The position numbers and the translations under genes were made by a program. Of a stretch of 64,000 nt of DNA, positions 1-8,232 are shown in pieces. How positions within the stretch are numbered: the stretch's first letter is position 1; the number at the start of each line of letters is the position of its first letter. Source of the DNA: JAMQPK01 sp963782595 (lineage in GTDB: Bacteria; Acidobacteriota; Vicinamibacteria; Vicinamibacterales; JAMQPK01); assembly GCA_963782595.1 (NCBI GenBank), contig CAWAKJ010000002.1:744001-808000 (forward strand), in the 5' to 3' direction. The notes under the pieces are model-generated. The model was not told where the DNA came from. It was given only the letters and a program-made list of their open reading frames with translations, and did no database searches.

Positions 1-2
1 AC

Positions 3-662
3 GACACTCGCGAGGTCATTCACGCGGCGCGCCAGATGGAGCGCGCCGGCGCGAATGGCCTGCTGTCTGTGACGCCCTATTACAACAAGCCCACGCCCGA
101 CGGCCTCATTCAGCACTACAAAGCGATTGCCGAAAGCACTTCGCTTCCAATCATTCTGTACAACGTGCCGGGCCGCACCGGCTGCAACATCGACGTCAGC
201 ACTCTGAGCCGGCTCGCGACGATCCCGAACATCATCGGGGTCAAGGAGGCATCCGGCAACATGCAGCAGGCATGCGAATATGTGCGCGCCGTTCCGGCCG
301 ACTTCATCGTGTTGTCCGGCGAAGATGCCATCACGGTTCCGATGATGGCGATTGGCGCCCGGGGCGTCATTTGCGTCGTGTCGAACGAAGTACCGCGAGA
401 GATATCGAAGATGGTCGAGGCGGCCGAGCGCGGCGACTTTGCCGCCGCACGGGCCATCCACCAACGGCTGTTGCCGCTGATGCTCGTCAATTTCTGCGAG
501 TCGAATCCGATTCCCGTGAAAGCGGCGATGGCAGCCATGGGGTTGCTCGAAGAGGCCTACCGGTTGCCGATGGTGCCGCCGCGCCAGGATTCGCGGGCGC
601 GAATTCACACGGTGTTGAGCGACCTTGGGATGCTGACTGCTTCCGCCAAGGTGAGCGCGTGA
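3..662 (+). CDS. dapA: 4-hydroxy-tetrahydrodipicolinate synthase, C-terminal part
   Basis: The 5' end lies outside the window; 219 residues are visible in an open frame from base 3. DapA condenses pyruvate with aspartate semialdehyde, the first committed step to diaminopimelate and lysine, in the cytoplasm. The visible part has the aldolase-family hallmarks: VTPYYNKP, the Tyr of LYNVPGRTG, and the Schiff-base Lys in IIGVKEASGN. Its stop overlaps the GTG start of dapD by 4 nt (GTGA), so the two are translationally coupled. A second aldolase of this superfamily occurs at 57166-58053, but this copy sits in the dap operon and is the biosynthetic one. Confidence 0.95.
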   Translation, partial: DTREVIHAARQMERAGANGLLSVTPYYNKPTPDGLIQHYKAIAESTSLPIILYNVPGRTGCNIDVSTLSRLATIPNIIGVKEASGNMQQACEYVRAVPADFIVLSGEDAITVPMMAIGARGVICVVSNEVPREISKMVEAAERGDFAAARAIHQRLLPLMLVNFCESNPIPVKAAMAAMGLLEEAYRLPMVPPRQDSRARIHTVLSDLGMLTASAKVSA

Positions 663-1519
663 GCGATGCGGCGACCAGCCAGTTAGCCCGGGAGATCGAG
701 CGGCTGTACGAACAGGGCGCTTCGGCAGACAAGAAAGAGAGCCGCGCGGTGTTTGCCCAGCTTCGCGAGGAGCTATCGGCAGGCCGCGTGCGATCCGCAG
801 TACCCGATCCGTCCACCCCGACCGGATGGCGCGTCAACACGTGGGTCAAACAGGGCATCCTCGTTGGATTCCGCTGCGGCGACCTCGTTGACGTGTCCGT
901 CGACGGCGGCCGCTGGTTTTTTGGTGACAAAGATACGCTGCCCCTGAAGAAGATGACGACAGGCATGGGCGTACGCGTCGTGCCGGGCGGCTCGTCCATT
1001 CGAGACGGCGCGTACGTTGCGAAGGGCGTGATTTGCGTGCCGCCGATGTACATCAACATCGGGGCGTATGTGGACGAATCGAGCCTCGTGGATTCGCATG
1101 CCCTTGTCGGATCGTGCGCGCAGGTTGGCAAGCGTGTACACATCAGCGCGGGTGCGCAGATCGGCGGTGTCATCGAGCCCGTCGGCGCGATTCCAGTCGT
1201 CATCGAAGATGACGTCCTCGTCGGTGGCAACACCGGCATCTACGAAGGCGCGGTCATCAAGCGGCGCGCAGTCATTGGCGCGGGTACTATCCTGACCGGC
1301 TCCACGCCGATTTACGATTTGCCGCAGGGACGCGTCATCAAACCCGAGGCCGATGCGCCGCTGGTGGTTCCCGAAGGGGCAGTCGTGGTTCCAGGATCGC
1401 GAGCGGTCACCCAGGGTATGGGTCCGCAGTGGGGTCTCAGCCTTTCCACTCCAGTCATCGTCAAGTATCGCGACGAGAAAACCGACGCACGCACCAACCT
1501 GGAACAATGGGTCCGCTGA
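659..1519 (+). CDS. dapD: 2,3,4,5-tetrahydropyridine-2,6-dicarboxylate N-succinyltransferase
   Basis: A 286-residue protein starting at GTG 659, inside the dapA stop. This start gives the usual family length; the open frame continues upstream but only as an antiphase shadow of dapA. The middle and C-terminal half is a left-handed beta-helix of hexapeptide repeats (for example VPPMYINIGAYVDESSLV, HISAGAQIGGVIEPVG, VLVGGNTGIYEGAVI), the trimeric acyltransferase fold that transfers succinyl from succinyl-CoA to tetrahydrodipicolinate. Finding dapD between dapA and a DapE-like peptidase shows that this organism uses a succinylase-type lysine route. The end overlaps dapE by 13 nt. Confidence 0.93.
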   Translation: MSDAATSQLAREIERLYEQGASADKKESRAVFAQLREELSAGRVRSAVPDPSTPTGWRVNTWVKQGILVGFRCGDLVDVSVDGGRWFFGDKDTLPLKKMTTGMGVRVVPGGSSIRDGAYVAKGVICVPPMYINIGAYVDESSLVDSHALVGSCAQVGKRVHISAGAQIGGVIEPVGAIPVVIEDDVLVGGNTGIYEGAVIKRRAVIGAGTILTGSTPIYDLPQGRVIKPEADAPLVVPEGAVVVPGSRAVTQGMGPQWGLSLSTPVIVKYRDEKTDARTNLEQWVR

Positions 1520-2547
1520 CGGCCGACCTGACCGACGTCGTGTCGGTCACCCGCAGTCTGGTTGATATCGATTCGACCACGGGACGCGAAGGGGACTGCG
1601 TGCTGTGGATGGCGACGCTGCTCAGCGAAGCGGGATATGGCGTCGTGGAACAGGTCGTCGAGGGCGCCCGCCGTAATATCTACGCGGCCTTCGGGAAGGC
1701 CGACGTCGTCCTGTCGACTCACCTCGATTGCGTTCCCCCATTTTTTTCCAGCCGCCTCGAAGGCGACAGCGTCTTCGGCCGCGGGTCGTGCGACGCCAAG
1801 GGCATTGCCGCGTGCCAGGTCGCAGCAGTCGAACGCCTCAGGCGGGAGGGGATTACGAACGTCGGATTGTTGTTCGTTGTCGGCGAGGAGCGCGGTAGCG
1901 ACGGAGCCAGGACGGCGCAGGCGCTGGCCTCGGGCTCGAGGTTTCTCATCAACGGCGAGCCCACCGACAACCGGCTGGGCATCGGCACCCGCGGCGCGCT
2001 CCGATACAACCTGCGCGCGAAGGGCCGTGCCGCCCATTCGTCGTTTCCCGAGCTCGGCGAGTCGGCTATCGAGAAGCTCATCGACGCGCTGCTGCTGCTG
2101 CGAAAGATGGAGATGCCCGAGCATCCGGTGCTGGGGCGGACGCACTATACCGTCGGTCTCATCAAGGGCGGCGTGGCGCCGAATGTCATTCCGTTCGAGG
2201 CGGAAGCCGAAGTGATGTTCCGCACGGTCGCCGATGTCGACGGACTGCGCGCGTCGATGGCCACGCTCGCGCCGCTCGTCTCGCTCGAGGAGATCCTCGA
2301 CGTGCCGCCGGTCATGATGCCGGCCGTTCCGGGCTTCGACACAGCAACATTCCCCTACACGACCGATATCCCGTTCCTGTCGAATTGGGGCACGCCGCTC
2401 CTGTACGGCCCCGGCTCCATTCACGTGGCCCACACCGACAACGAGCACGTGAAGATTGCCGACCTGCACCGGGCTGTTCAGGACTACGCGGCGATCGCGA
2501 AGTATCTGCTCATGAGCGCGCCGGCCGAGCGCGAACCCGCCTGTTGA
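1507..2547 (+). CDS. dapE: M20-family deacylase, probable succinyl-diaminopimelate desuccinylase
   Basis: A 346-residue zinc peptidase of family M20. Metal and catalytic motifs are in order: STHLDCVP (His72, Asp74), GRGSCDAKG (Asp96), the Glu-Glu pair in VGEERG (about 127-128), a dimerization domain around KGRAAHSSFPELG, and the C-terminal metal His in HVAHTDNEHV. ATG 1507 is chosen because it overlaps dapD by only 13 nt and yields the family N-terminus. M20 enzymes acting on succinyl-DAP, acetyl-ornithine and acetyl-citrulline are hard to separate by motif; the dapA-dapD context makes removal of succinate from N-succinyl-LL-diaminopimelate the best call. Confidence 0.85.
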   Translation: MGPLTADLTDVVSVTRSLVDIDSTTGREGDCVLWMATLLSEAGYGVVEQVVEGARRNIYAAFGKADVVLSTHLDCVPPFFSSRLEGDSVFGRGSCDAKGIAACQVAAVERLRREGITNVGLLFVVGEERGSDGARTAQALASGSRFLINGEPTDNRLGIGTRGALRYNLRAKGRAAHSSFPELGESAIEKLIDALLLLRKMEMPEHPVLGRTHYTVGLIKGGVAPNVIPFEAEAEVMFRTVADVDGLRASMATLAPLVSLEEILDVPPVMMPAVPGFDTATFPYTTDIPFLSNWGTPLLYGPGSIHVAHTDNEHVKIADLHRAVQDYAAIAKYLLMSAPAEREPAC

Positions 2548-2566
2548 CCGCGCCCGCGCCAGGTTC

Positions 2567-2583
2567 TTGAACAGGAGATCAGG
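2567..2583 (+). repeat. 17-bp dispersed repeat, inverted copy at 19677-19693
   Basis: TTGAACAGGAGATCAGG just after dapE is the exact reverse complement of CCTGATCTCCTGTTCAA at 19677-19693, both in spacers. Exact 17-bp identity 17 kb apart marks a dispersed repeat family rather than chance. Confidence 0.7.
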
Positions 2584-2848
2584 GGTCTCGCCGCTGGCTG
2601 CGCGCAATCGATGTCTGCAGTCGGAGCCAGGTCTGGTGCGACCTGCCGACGGACCAGCCGACGAAGGCGCCCAGTAGCCCGTAGGCGATGCCGGCCATGC
2701 GCTGAACATCGACGGTGTCCCCACCAAGCTCCACGCCGAACATCAGGCCGGCGACCAGGCCAATTACCAGGTACACGGCCGGAATTGACCGAGCGTCATG
2801 ATCCAGTTTCGCCGCAAGTTCCTCAATCGAATCGCTGCGAGATGCCAT
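2579..2848 (-). CDS. small two-helix membrane protein, function unknown
   Basis: An 89-residue protein. ATG 2848 is favoured over the longer frame (TTG 2935) because a near-perfect Shine-Dalgarno, AAGGAGG, ends 5 nt upstream (2854-2860). The N-terminal 30 residues are acidic and charged (SIEELAAKLDHD); two hydrophobic segments follow, around AVYLVIGLVAGLMFG and GIAYGLLGAFVGWSVG, with a basic C-terminal tail. No family was recognised. It is downstream of the VWFA-like gene on the same strand (83 nt gap), so it may be cotranscribed. Role unknown. Confidence 0.7.
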   Translation of the reverse strand: MASRSDSIEELAAKLDHDARSIPAVYLVIGLVAGLMFGVELGGDTVDVQRMAGIAYGLLGAFVGWSVGRSHQTWLRLQTSIARSQRRDP

Positions 2849-2931
2849 CGCGGCCTCCTTGAGAGCTGTCCAAGGTATCGGCGGGATGCGCCGGTCGCTT
2901 GAACGCGCTCTCACTGGCGGCGTTGTGTTGA

Positions 2932-4005
2932 TCAAGGCGCCATGTTCGTAGCGGTGCTGTCCGCTTCACACGGAGGCGCGGAACAACGAGGAGCGCGCTC
3001 TGTCGTCAATAAAGGACCGTAGTATCCCTTTCGAGCACGAACCTTCAGTCCCTTGCCTTCGTCGCGGGTGACCTTGATTTTGATCTTTCGCCATTTTCCG
3101 TCGGTCTTCTCGTTGGAGGAGACGTAGCCAATCGTGTACTGTGCCCGAACTTCGCCAATCACTTGCTCGTAGATCTTGTCGAGATCCTTGATGCTCATCG
3201 GGAAAAATGCCATCCCTCCGGTTTCCTCGGCGAGACTGGCGAGCAGCGCTCGCTGAGGGAACTGCACTTCCTGTGGCTGATTGTAGAGCGCTCCGATCGC
3301 GTAGACCGTCACCTCTGACGCCTTGAGCATCTTGATCAGCTTGCCGAGGCTCAGGCGGCTCTCTGTGTCGCCGCCGTCGGTATAGAGCACGACGACCTTC
3401 CGGCCGTCCTGCTCTCTGGCGCCGTTGAGATAGAGTCCCAAAGCGTCGTAGAGCGCCGTGTTTCCGCCGACGCTCAATTGGCGGATGCGTTCGACCAGAC
3501 GGGGGAAGTCGGCTGGAGCGTAGCGAGCGCCTCTCACATGGCTTGCGAAGTCGATGAACGTCAGGTCGACGACGCCGTCGGGCAGCGAGGACAGGAATTT
3601 GATGACTGCGCTCTGTGTGAACCGGAGATCGAACTGCTGGCTGGTGCTGACGTCGAGCAGAACGCCGAAGTGCAGCGGTGGACCGGGCTCTGCCCCCGTG
3701 GCGAACGCGACGATGGGCTGCGGCTTGCCGTCCTCGTAGACTGTGAAATCGCCGGCGCTGAGATCGGTGACGAGCAGGTGTTTCTTTCCCGTGACTGTGA
3801 CGCCCACATTGACCAGATCGACACGCCCGTGGAACGTGGGAGGCCGTGGCTCGATTTGCGCAGACACGGCAACGACCGCCATGGCGATCGCGACAACACT
3901 GGACAGGGTGAGAACCAATCGCCGGTGTCGGAGATCTGGCCGCGTCCCCCGCTCTGTATGATTCGATGGTTGATGCATGTTCGTACCCGTTGCCCCATCG
4001 TGCAT
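2932..4005 (-). CDS. VWFA-related secreted protein (Acidobacteria type)
   Basis: A 357-residue protein with a basic N-terminus and one hydrophobic signal segment (about residues 29-49, ending VSAQ), so exported. Residues 60-105 form a beta domain with the D-F-T-V-Y-EDGKPQP motif that precedes the von Willebrand A domain in acidobacterial VWFA-related proteins. The A domain begins near 112 with the metal-site motif DVSTS (118-122), then GGNTALYDAL and VVLYTDGGD; the end has the typical QYTIGYV...RKIKIKV...ARKGYY. Such proteins are presumed adhesion or envelope proteins; substrate unknown. ATG 4005 or 3978 could be the start; neither has a clear ribosome binding site. Confidence 0.85.
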   Translation of the reverse strand: MHDGATGTNMHQPSNHTERGTRPDLRHRRLVLTLSSVVAIAMAVVAVSAQIEPRPPTFHGRVDLVNVGVTVTGKKHLLVTDLSAGDFTVYEDGKPQPIVAFATGAEPGPPLHFGVLLDVSTSQQFDLRFTQSAVIKFLSSLPDGVVDLTFIDFASHVRGARYAPADFPRLVERIRQLSVGGNTALYDALGLYLNGAREQDGRKVVVLYTDGGDTESRLSLGKLIKMLKASEVTVYAIGALYNQPQEVQFPQRALLASLAEETGGMAFFPMSIKDLDKIYEQVIGEVRAQYTIGYVSSNEKTDGKWRKIKIKVTRDEGKGLKVRARKGYYGPLLTTERAPRCSAPPCEADSTATNMAP

Positions 4006-4252
4006 CGAGCATGCCGCGCTCTCGCGCGCAACATTCGAAACGGAGCTCCGGGTTCGCCACAGATCATGGCGTCTCGTGAATGGGTCTAGTCGCCATGGCT
4101 GAAAAGCGCTGTGTCCAACTGACGCGGCGATCCGCTCCGTAGTGGTTGACCCGTGAACACGATCGCTATCCGCGTGCGAATTGAGACTGAAGCGGAGGGT
4201 GTCCCGATTTCGTGCTTGATGGTGCGTAATCTGAAGCGGATGCTGTCAGAGT

Positions 4253-4471
4253 ATGCTGCGCGTCGAATGTCATGCGGGCCATCGGGGCGAAGAGACGCCG
4301 CGGGTGATTTACATCGACGACAGGAAGATTGTCGTTGAAGAAGTGCTCGATGCGTGGCTCTCGCCCGATCACCGCTACTTCAAGGTTCGAGGCGATGACG
4401 GCGATATCTACATCATCCGCTACGATACCGATGCGGATTCGTGGGAGCTGACGATGTTCAAGCGGGTCTGA
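4253..4471 (+). CDS. small conserved acidic protein, function unknown
   Basis: A 72-residue protein starting at ATG 4253. Its composition is that of a folded domain: CHAGHRGEETPR, VEEVLDAWLSPDHRYFKVRG, then DDGDIYIIRYD. I recall similar small proteins in related bacteria, but no named function. It is isolated between two minus-strand genes and ends 1 nt before the DUF5946 gene's end (convergent). No Shine-Dalgarno is evident. The reading frame opposite to it lacks sensible protein features. Confidence 0.65.
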   Translation: MLRVECHAGHRGEETPRVIYIDDRKIVVEEVLDAWLSPDHRYFKVRGDDGDIYIIRYDTDADSWELTMFKRV

Positions 4472-4472
4472 G

Positions 4473-4952
4473 CTAGCCAGAGCGCACGCGGTGCGCGACT
4501 TCGGAAAGCCAGGTGCGTGCGAGATACTGCTGTGATTCATACGCCGACCAGACGGCTGATGCCCACTCGCGGACCGCGGACTGATACGCCGCTTCCGGGG
4601 CATCCGTGACGGTTCTGATGTCCTTGCGACCGCGTGTCTCGATGACGGGCGGCTTGACGATGTCCGCAGGTCCGTCGAGCCATCGCGGAATCTGCCAGTA
4701 GAGCTTCTGGTCTCCGGGATGTTCGAGACCGCAGCACAGCCCGGTCAGATGGGCCGCGTACGATTTCGGCGACACGCAGTACTCATCGGGATGCTGCAGC
4801 GCGTAGGTGTCCACCACCAGGTTGTGCATTGACGCGCGCACTGGCGAACCCCACGCAAGCGCGCTCAACCGATCGAACTGCGCCTGGCAACCGTCGCGAC
4901 CGCCGACTGGTGCGCCACACGAAGGGCAGAGGACCCCGATCCGTCTCGTCAT
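4473..4952 (-). CDS. DUF5946 family protein
   Basis: A 159-residue protein beginning MTRRIGVLCPSCGAPV. The CPSCG motif, followed by CQAQFDRLSALAW, VVDTYALQHP and the block around SPKSYAAHLTGLCCGLEH, matches my memory of DUF5946. The function of that family is unknown; the paired Cys suggest a metal site. The frame runs further upstream to 5057, but ATG 4952 is preferred because the family starts just before the CPSCG motif and a TATGCT box lies 8 nt upstream (leaderless arrangement). Divergent from the LysR gene. Confidence 0.75.
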   Translation of the reverse strand: MTRRIGVLCPSCGAPVGGRDGCQAQFDRLSALAWGSPVRASMHNLVVDTYALQHPDEYCVSPKSYAAHLTGLCCGLEHPGDQKLYWQIPRWLDGPADIVKPPVIETRGRKDIRTVTDAPEAAYQSAVREWASAVWSAYESQQYLARTWLSEVAHRVRSG

Positions 4953-4960
4953 CGCGCTAC

Positions 4961-4966
4961 AGCATA
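4961..4966 (-). promoter_or_regulatory. extended -10 type box for a leaderless start (DUF5946 gene)
   Basis: On the minus strand TATGCT stands 8 nt before ATG 4952, placing a transcription start at or next to the A of the start codon. No convincing -35 is seen. Confidence 0.45.
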
Positions 4967-5041
4967 CCGTGCGGCCGCCTCGAGAAATCGGGATACATGC
5001 GTCGATTAGATGGACAGGTGTTCGACCATCTTGAACTGAGA

Positions 5042-5047
5042 TATCAT
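5042..5047 (+). promoter_or_regulatory. -10 box for a leaderless start (LysR gene)
   Basis: TATCAT lies 8 nt before ATG 5056 and there is no Shine-Dalgarno. It mirrors the divergent box at 4961-4966. Confidence 0.45.
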
Positions 5048-5055
5048 CGTCATGC

Positions 5056-5997
5056 ATGGATCTTCGCCAGCTCGAGATCGTCCAGGCGGTTGCCGAAACC
5101 GGCTCGTTTACCGGAGCCGGCCGGAAGCTGCATGTCTCGCAGTCCGCGATCAGCCGTCAGATTCTGCTTCTCGAGGACGAGCTCAACGAAAGCATCTTTC
5201 TGAGGATTGGCCGCCGTATCCGCATCACGCCGGCCGGCGAATCTCTCCTGCAGTTGAGCAACCGGGTGTTCGGCGACATCAAGGAAACCGTCACGGTCAT
5301 CGGAGAAAGCCAGCAGCGGTTGAGCGGTACGCTGCGGCTGGCCGGCGGGATGACGGTCTGCATGTACGTGTTTCCACAGTTGCTCAAGGAGTATCGCCGG
5401 CAGAACTCGCTCGTCGAGGTGAAGCTGATCACCGGCACCTCGCAGCGGTTGTTGCAGGAGATCCGCGGCGGCGCCGCCGACCTGGGCTTCATCACGCTGC
5501 CGGTAAGCGAGCCGGAGCTGGTCACGGTCCCCGCCATGCAAGAGGAGATGCTGCTCGTCGCGCACCCGTCTCATCCGCTCGCGAAGAAAAAGCGCATTCT
5601 GCCGCACGATCTCGCGCAGCAGCCGTTCGTGCTCTTCGAGGCGGCGTCCAACTCCCGGCGGATCGTCGACACCTTCTTCATTACGGAACGCATCGAGCCG
5701 CGCATCGTCATGGAGACCGAAAATGTCGAGATTCTCAAGGCGCTCGTGCGGTCGGAGATGGGCATTACGATCATTCCCTACCAGGCGGTGGCGCGGGAGG
5801 TGCGGAGTGGGCAGTTGTTCTGCGCGCGCGTCTCTGGCGCGCACCTCGTGAGGCACACCGGCTGGGTGTATCAGCGATCGAATCGCGTCCCGCGGATCGT
5901 GGAGGAGATGTTCAAGGCCTACCAGCGGATTCTGCCGAAGCTGAACCTGAGTCCTGGCGGCCGGAACGGGAGTCCAAGTACTGACGCTGGAAACTAG
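5056..5997 (+). CDS. LysR-family transcriptional regulator, probably of sulfur assimilation
   Basis: A 313-residue protein. Residues 1-60 are the LysR winged helix-turn-helix (DLRQLEIVQAVAETGSF, LHVSQSAISRQI, GRRIRITPAG), followed by a periplasmic-binding-like effector domain (about 90-295) with GAADLGFITLP and the MGITIIPYQAVA signature. It sits 39 nt upstream of an APS/PAPS reductase gene on the same strand, so a CysB/Cbl-like role in controlling sulfate assimilation is a reasonable inference, but the ligand cannot be read. The last 15 residues are low-complexity and coincide with the repeat at 5985-6021. Confidence 0.88.
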   Translation: MDLRQLEIVQAVAETGSFTGAGRKLHVSQSAISRQILLLEDELNESIFLRIGRRIRITPAGESLLQLSNRVFGDIKETVTVIGESQQRLSGTLRLAGGMTVCMYVFPQLLKEYRRQNSLVEVKLITGTSQRLLQEIRGGAADLGFITLPVSEPELVTVPAMQEEMLLVAHPSHPLAKKKRILPHDLAQQPFVLFEAASNSRRIVDTFFITERIEPRIVMETENVEILKALVRSEMGITIIPYQAVAREVRSGQLFCARVSGAHLVRHTGWVYQRSNRVPRIVEEMFKAYQRILPKLNLSPGGRNGSPSTDAGN

Positions 5998-6021
5998 AAT
6001 CTGGAAACTGGAATCTGGGCA
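5985..6021 (+). repeat. degenerate direct repeat CTGGAAACT/CTGGAATCT
   Basis: Units CTGGAAACTAGAAT and CTGGAAACTGGAAT follow each other across the end of the LysR gene and the spacer. One of the short-unit spacer repeats found throughout the window. Confidence 0.6.
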
Positions 6022-6036
6022 TAAGATGGGGTTGAC

Positions 6037-6741
6037 GTGACTCGAAGCGACGTAACCACACTTGCACGGCGTGCCGACCCCATGTCTGCCGAGGACGTGC
6101 TGCGCCTGGCGCTCGACACGTTTGGCCGCCAGACGGCGCTGTCGTCGAGCTTTGGCGCCGAAGACATGGTGCTCATCGACATGCTCATGCAGATCGATGC
6201 GACCGCGCGCATCTTCACGCTGGATACGGGCAGGCTTCCGCAGGAAACCTACAACGTCATCGACGCGACGCGCCAGAAGTACGGCGCCAGGATCGACGTG
6301 TTGTTTCCCCAGCCGGCGGAGGTCCAGAACATGGTTGCCGAGCACGGCATGAACCTCTTCTATCACTCGGTCGAGAATCGCAAGCTGTGTTGCGGCGTCC
6401 GGAAGATGGAGCCGCTGCGCCGTGCGCTCGCGGGCCTCGAGGCCTGGATCACGGGGTTGCGGCGGGAGCAGTCGGTCACCCGTACGGCGGTGCACAAAGT
6501 GGAATGGGACGAGGGCAACGCGCTCGTCAAGGTCAACCCCCTGGTCGAGTGGTCGCACGAAGACGTGTGGGCGTACATCCGCGAGCACAACGTGCCCTAC
6601 AACGCGCTGCACGATCGCGGATATCCCAGCATCGGCTGTGCGCCCTGCACCAGGGCCGTTCAGCCCGGCGAGCACGAACGAGCGGGGCGATGGTGGTGGG
6701 AGCATCCCGAGACGAAGGAGTGCGGGTTGCACGTGAAGTGA
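6037..6741 (+). CDS. cysH: phosphoadenylyl/adenylyl-sulfate reductase (thioredoxin-dependent)
   Basis: A 234-residue PAPS-reductase-fold enzyme reducing activated sulfate to sulfite. The N-terminal part has SSSFGAEDMVLIDML and LDTGRLPQETY (nucleotide-binding elements). The Cys pair C118-C119 in KLCCGVRK and the pair C201/C204 in GCAPCTR are the four ligands of the [4Fe-4S] cluster that marks the APS-reducing, assimilatory type; C229 in ECGLH is the catalytic Cys. GTG 6037 is used as start; no good ribosome binding site is visible. Downstream is the siroheme synthase needed by sulfite reductase, so the locus is assimilatory sulfur metabolism, although no sulfurylase or sulfite reductase gene is in view. 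Confidence 0.93.
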   Translation: MTRSDVTTLARRADPMSAEDVLRLALDTFGRQTALSSSFGAEDMVLIDMLMQIDATARIFTLDTGRLPQETYNVIDATRQKYGARIDVLFPQPAEVQNMVAEHGMNLFYHSVENRKLCCGVRKMEPLRRALAGLEAWITGLRREQSVTRTAVHKVEWDEGNALVKVNPLVEWSHEDVWAYIREHNVPYNALHDRGYPSIGCAPCTRAVQPGEHERAGRWWWEHPETKECGLHVK

Positions 6742-6747
6742 GCATGG

Positions 6748-6842
6748 CGGTTCTAGGTTCTCGGTTCTGAGGTTCTAGGTTCGCTAGAACCAAGAACCTG
6801 AAGAGTCCCGAACCTAGAACCCAGAACACAGAACCCAGAACC
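6748..6842. repeat. GGTTCTA / TAGAACC inverted short-unit repeat
   Basis: Four GGTTCT(A/G) units in one orientation (6749-6782) face about six GAACC(C/T)AGAAC-type units in the opposite one (6784-6842), so transcribed RNA would fold into a long imperfect hairpin between cysH and cysG. The same unit recurs at 45643-45735. Confidence 0.8.
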
Positions 6843-6860
6843 GCAAATGTCGAAAAGTCG

Positions 6861-8171
6861 ATGCCCCTGTTCCCCATTTTCCTGAAGCTCGAAGGACGCC
6901 CAGTCCTCCTGGTTGGCGCCGGCCCGGTGGGCGAGGCCAAGGTGGCGGGATTGTTGTCTGCGGGCGCGGCGGTGACGGTGGTGGCGCCCGAGGCCACGCC
7001 GCCCATCCGGAAGCTGGCCGGCGAGGGCACGCTCGTCTGGCACCCGCGCGAGTTCAGGCCGAGCGATCTCGACGGTGTCACGCTCGCCATCGTTGCGGTG
7101 CCCCAGCAGGTCGCGCGGGCGATCTACCGAGAGGCACAGATCCGTCACGTCCTGGTCAATTCGGTCGACGATCCCGACAACTGCGACTTTTACTATCCGG
7201 CAGTCGTCAACCGCGGCGATCTGCAAATCGCCATTTCGACCGCCGGCAACAGTCCGGCTCTGGCGCAGCGCATCCGCATCGAGCTCGAACAGCAGTTCGG
7301 CCCCGGCTACGAGTCGTGGGTTCGGCAGTTGGGCGACGCCCGTCGCGATCTGTTTGCGAGCGATATGAATCCCGCCGAGCGCAAGGAGCAGCTCCATCAG
7401 CTGGCCGCAGCCAGGCCGGGGATGGTGTACCTCGTTGGCGCGGGGCCCGGCGATCCGGAGCTGCTCACGCTGAAAGCACTGCGCGTGCTGGGGCAGGCCG
7501 ATGTCGTGCTGCACGATGACCTGCTGACGCAGGAAATTCTCGAGCTGATTCCGCCGAGCGCGCGCATCGAGTGCGTCGGCAAGCGGCACGGCGAGCGGCA
7601 GGTTACGCAGGACGACATCAATCGGCGCCTCTGCGAGTACGGAGCGGCGGGGCAGACCGTCGTGAGGCTGAAAGGCGGTGACGGCGCCATCTTCGGCCGC
7701 GCAAGTGAAGAGATGGCCGCGCTGCGCGAGGCGAACGTCGCGTTCATGATCGTGCCGGGGGTAACCGCCGCCAGTGGGGCCGCGGCGGCTGCCGGCGTGT
7801 CGCTGACCGACCGCCGTCTCGGGTCGGCGCTCGTCTTTCTGACCGCGCAGCGATGCAAGGGCAATCCGCCGCCGGACTGGAAAGCGGTCGCGGCGCTCGG
7901 GGGGACCACCGTCATCTATATGCCCGGCGGGCACGAAAGGGATCTGGCGTTGCAGCTCATCGACGCGGGTCTTTCACGCGACACACCGTGCTTTGTCGTC
8001 GCCCGCGCATCGCGCATAGACGAGGAGGTCGTCGAGACGACGCTCGGCCGCCTGCCGTCGCTGACCAGACTCGACGCGCCTGCGCTGCTGCTGATTGGCG
8101 CCATACCCGCCAAGAGCACCCCGTTGCAGGCAGGCTCTCGAAATACAGGGAAACAGCGCTCAGATCATTAG
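6861..8171 (+). CDS. cysG: siroheme synthase (precorrin-2 dehydrogenase + uroporphyrinogen-III methyltransferase fusion)
   Basis: A 436-residue fusion. Residues 1-180 are the CysG N-terminal module: NAD site LLVGAGPVGEAK (about 16-27), NSVDDPDNCDFYYPAVV, AISTAGNSPALAQRIR; it oxidises precorrin-2 and inserts iron. From about 190 the SUMT methyltransferase begins with YLVGAGPGDPELLTLKAL, then the signature VRLKGGDGAIFGRASEE and PGVTAASGAAAAAGVSLTDR. SUMT makes precorrin-2 using S-adenosylmethionine. Together they make siroheme for sulfite reductase, matching the cysH neighbour. Length is close to E. coli CysG, slightly shorter. ATG 6861 begins at the conserved PIFLKLEGRPVLLVG. The C-terminal 15 residues are polar and unlike the family. 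Confidence 0.93.
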   Translation: MPLFPIFLKLEGRPVLLVGAGPVGEAKVAGLLSAGAAVTVVAPEATPPIRKLAGEGTLVWHPREFRPSDLDGVTLAIVAVPQQVARAIYREAQIRHVLVNSVDDPDNCDFYYPAVVNRGDLQIAISTAGNSPALAQRIRIELEQQFGPGYESWVRQLGDARRDLFASDMNPAERKEQLHQLAAARPGMVYLVGAGPGDPELLTLKALRVLGQADVVLHDDLLTQEILELIPPSARIECVGKRHGERQVTQDDINRRLCEYGAAGQTVVRLKGGDGAIFGRASEEMAALREANVAFMIVPGVTAASGAAAAAGVSLTDRRLGSALVFLTAQRCKGNPPPDWKAVAALGGTTVIYMPGGHERDLALQLIDAGLSRDTPCFVVARASRIDEEVVETTLGRLPSLTRLDAPALLLIGAIPAKSTPLQAGSRNTGKQRSDH

Positions 8172-8172
8172 T

Positions 8173-8232
8173 ATCGTTAATGAATCGTTAATCAAAATTC
8201 ATTTGACATTATGACCATCGGAGCGCCAGAAT
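8173..8232 (+). promoter_or_regulatory. promoter of the amino-acid supra-operon with upstream direct repeat
   Basis: A consensus -35 TTGACA (8203-8208) is followed after 18 bp by CAGAAT (8227-8232, 4 of 6 matches to TATAAT). Just upstream, ATCGTTAAT occurs twice (8173-8181 and 8184-8192), 11 bp apart or one helical turn, in an otherwise unusually AT-rich stretch; this could be an operator or an UP-like element. The promoter predicts transcription starting shortly before the leader peptide ATG at 8244. Confidence 0.6.

Noticed and set aside
1312..2727. 471-codon minus-strand frame opposite dapD/dapE
   Set aside because: Shadow composition; no family motif.
5050..6732. 560-codon open frame on the minus strand opposite the LysR and cysH genes
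   Set aside because: Arg/His/Asp-rich composition typical of GC-rich antisense shadows; the plus-strand genes carry full family motifs.
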